A stretch of 48,173 nucleotides of DNA, from the NCBI GenBank assembly GCA_023395735.1, contig JAEWYI010000116.1, positions 1-48,173 of the forward strand, written 5' to 3'. The notes under the pieces were generated by a model. It saw nothing but the letters and a program-made list of their open reading frames with translations, was not told where the DNA came from and ran no database searches. Made by a program: the position numbers and the translations under genes. Position 1 is the stretch's first letter. The number at the start of each line of letters is the position of its first letter. Origin of the DNA: Cyanobacteria bacterium OH_SFB_17. Lineage in GTDB: Bacteria; Cyanobacteriota; Vampirovibrionia; Gastranaerophilales; Gastranaerophilaceae. Positions 47,634 to 48,173 of this stretch are shown here, piece after piece.

Positions 47634-48173
47634 ATGGATATAAAAATTTCTAACAACAACGCTAAACCTAACTTTGGAAAAATACAACGTATAGAGGTCC
47701 AGCAAAGTATACCTAAGCATATAAGAAAAAGTTTAACAAAATTTATAAAAACAAACAAAGCCTTAGATACTTTTTCAGAAAAATATTATGTTTCTGCTTC
47801 GATATACAGCAAAGAAAATGGGCTCAGAGCTTTACTACCAAAGTTTTTCTCAATAGTCGATATGAAATTGACTTTACAAGTATCTGAAAAACCAAAAAAC
47901 AATTTAGCAAAACTGAAAAATCTTTTCTTTAAACCAAAAGAAAAGATTGCCGATTTAAACTACTCAGGCAATGGAGACAATCTAGACATTGCGGCTCTTA
48001 ATCTAACAAAATGGATGGAAGAACTAAATCCGGAAGAATACGATAGACATTTGGCTTCAAAACTTGATCCAAACAAAGTGGTAGGTGACAACGGGTTTTG
48101 TATTGACAAGCAATTCTGCGAAGAGTTTCGAGCATCCACAAGCGAAACTTTAAAGAAAATATATGCTAAAGCA
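47634..48173 (+). CDS. Orphan protein with N-terminal PNFG motif (3'-truncated by window edge)
   Basis: The reading frame is open from ATG 47634 to the end, giving 180 residues without a stop. AGAGGTGGAT precedes the start. The N-terminus MDIKISNNNAKPNFGKIQRI contains PNFGK at residues 12-16, aligning with KPSFGL (5266 gene) and LEFGK (44372 gene). The rest is soluble, Lys/Asn-rich and helical, with a stretch PKNNLAKLKNLFFKPKEKIA and one pair of cysteines near the end (FCIDKQFC). No known domain recognised. Divergent from the FliI-type ATPase. Confidence 0.75.
   Translation, partial: MDIKISNNNAKPNFGKIQRIEVQQSIPKHIRKSLTKFIKTNKALDTFSEKYYVSASIYSKENGLRALLPKFFSIVDMKLTLQVSEKPKNNLAKLKNLFFKPKEKIADLNYSGNGDNLDIAALNLTKWMEELNPEEYDRHLASKLDPNKVVGDNGFCIDKQFCEEFRASTSETLKKIYAKA

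Noticed and set aside
1..48173. tRNA, rRNA, tmRNA, SRP RNA, CRISPR, IS elements, prophage
   Set aside because: No TpsiC-type GTTCRANNC arms in intergenic DNA, no spaced repeats and no transposase or integrase-like proteins were seen.

Overview
The window reads as chromosomal core sequence from an AT-rich, Gram-negative-type, non-photosynthetic relative of the Cyanobacteria, most likely of the Gastranaerophilales/Vampirovibrionia ("Melainabacteria") group. Three things point there: a DUF3326 protein (a family I know mainly from cyanobacteria), a single LptF/G-type permease beside LptB together with a giant AsmA/TamB-like protein (so an outer membrane with lipid transport), and many small lineage-specific proteins carrying a PxFG-like motif. 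No photosynthesis gene, tRNA, rRNA, CRISPR array, transposase or prophage gene was seen. The taxonomic call is inference, not proof.

Layout. 1-5 kb: end of pgk with a strong terminator, then an iron-type alcohol dehydrogenase translationally coupled to a U32 peptidase-family protein. Convergent to these is a small-heat-shock cluster (Hsp20, an unlisted 52-aa membrane protein, and a membrane-anchored protein with an alpha-crystallin-like C-terminus). 5-11 kb: an orphan PSFG protein, then a minus-strand run of sigma factor, gcvPB, a 2-hydroxyacyl-CoA-dehydratase-related protein, a membrane protein and miaA, the last two overlapping by 101 nt. 11-14 kb: a tandem UspA protein, and a CHASE2-GGDEF protein preceded by an unlisted 54-aa gene. 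14-21 kb: cobO with a symmetric operator candidate; the envelope operon lptB-lptF/G-phosphodiester glycosidase; the 1044-aa AsmA-like protein. 21-28 kb: yebC, small orphan proteins, a CopG-type repressor, a TPR protein, and a divergent PurD-like ATP-grasp protein. 28-36 kb: cytidine deaminase, a zinc-ribbon protein, an acyltransferase, folC, DUF3326, small proteins, pyrG, gatC, yajQ. 37-44 kb: a tad/cpa pilus operon (cpaB-cpaC-cpaE-cpaF-tadB-tadC) without its pilin or prepilin peptidase. 44-48 kb: another small FG-motif protein, a group-2-like sigma factor with a long leader, a FliI/YscN-type ATPase followed by an octamer repeat, and the start of another PNFG protein.

The less ordinary material is in the start sites and small genes. 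At least five genes (TPR, PurD-like, acyltransferase, folC, DUF3326) have a -10 box 6-7 nt before ATG and no Shine-Dalgarno sequence, so they are probably leaderless. tadC appears to start at ATT. Four genuine-looking small genes of 47-57 codons (4363-4521, 13715-13879, 36693-36866, 43900-44043) were found by reading intergenic DNA, and a 13-codon upstream ORF was found in the sigma-factor leader. Several orphan proteins share the N-x-x-PxFG-like motif, which may be a lineage-specific recognition or targeting tag.
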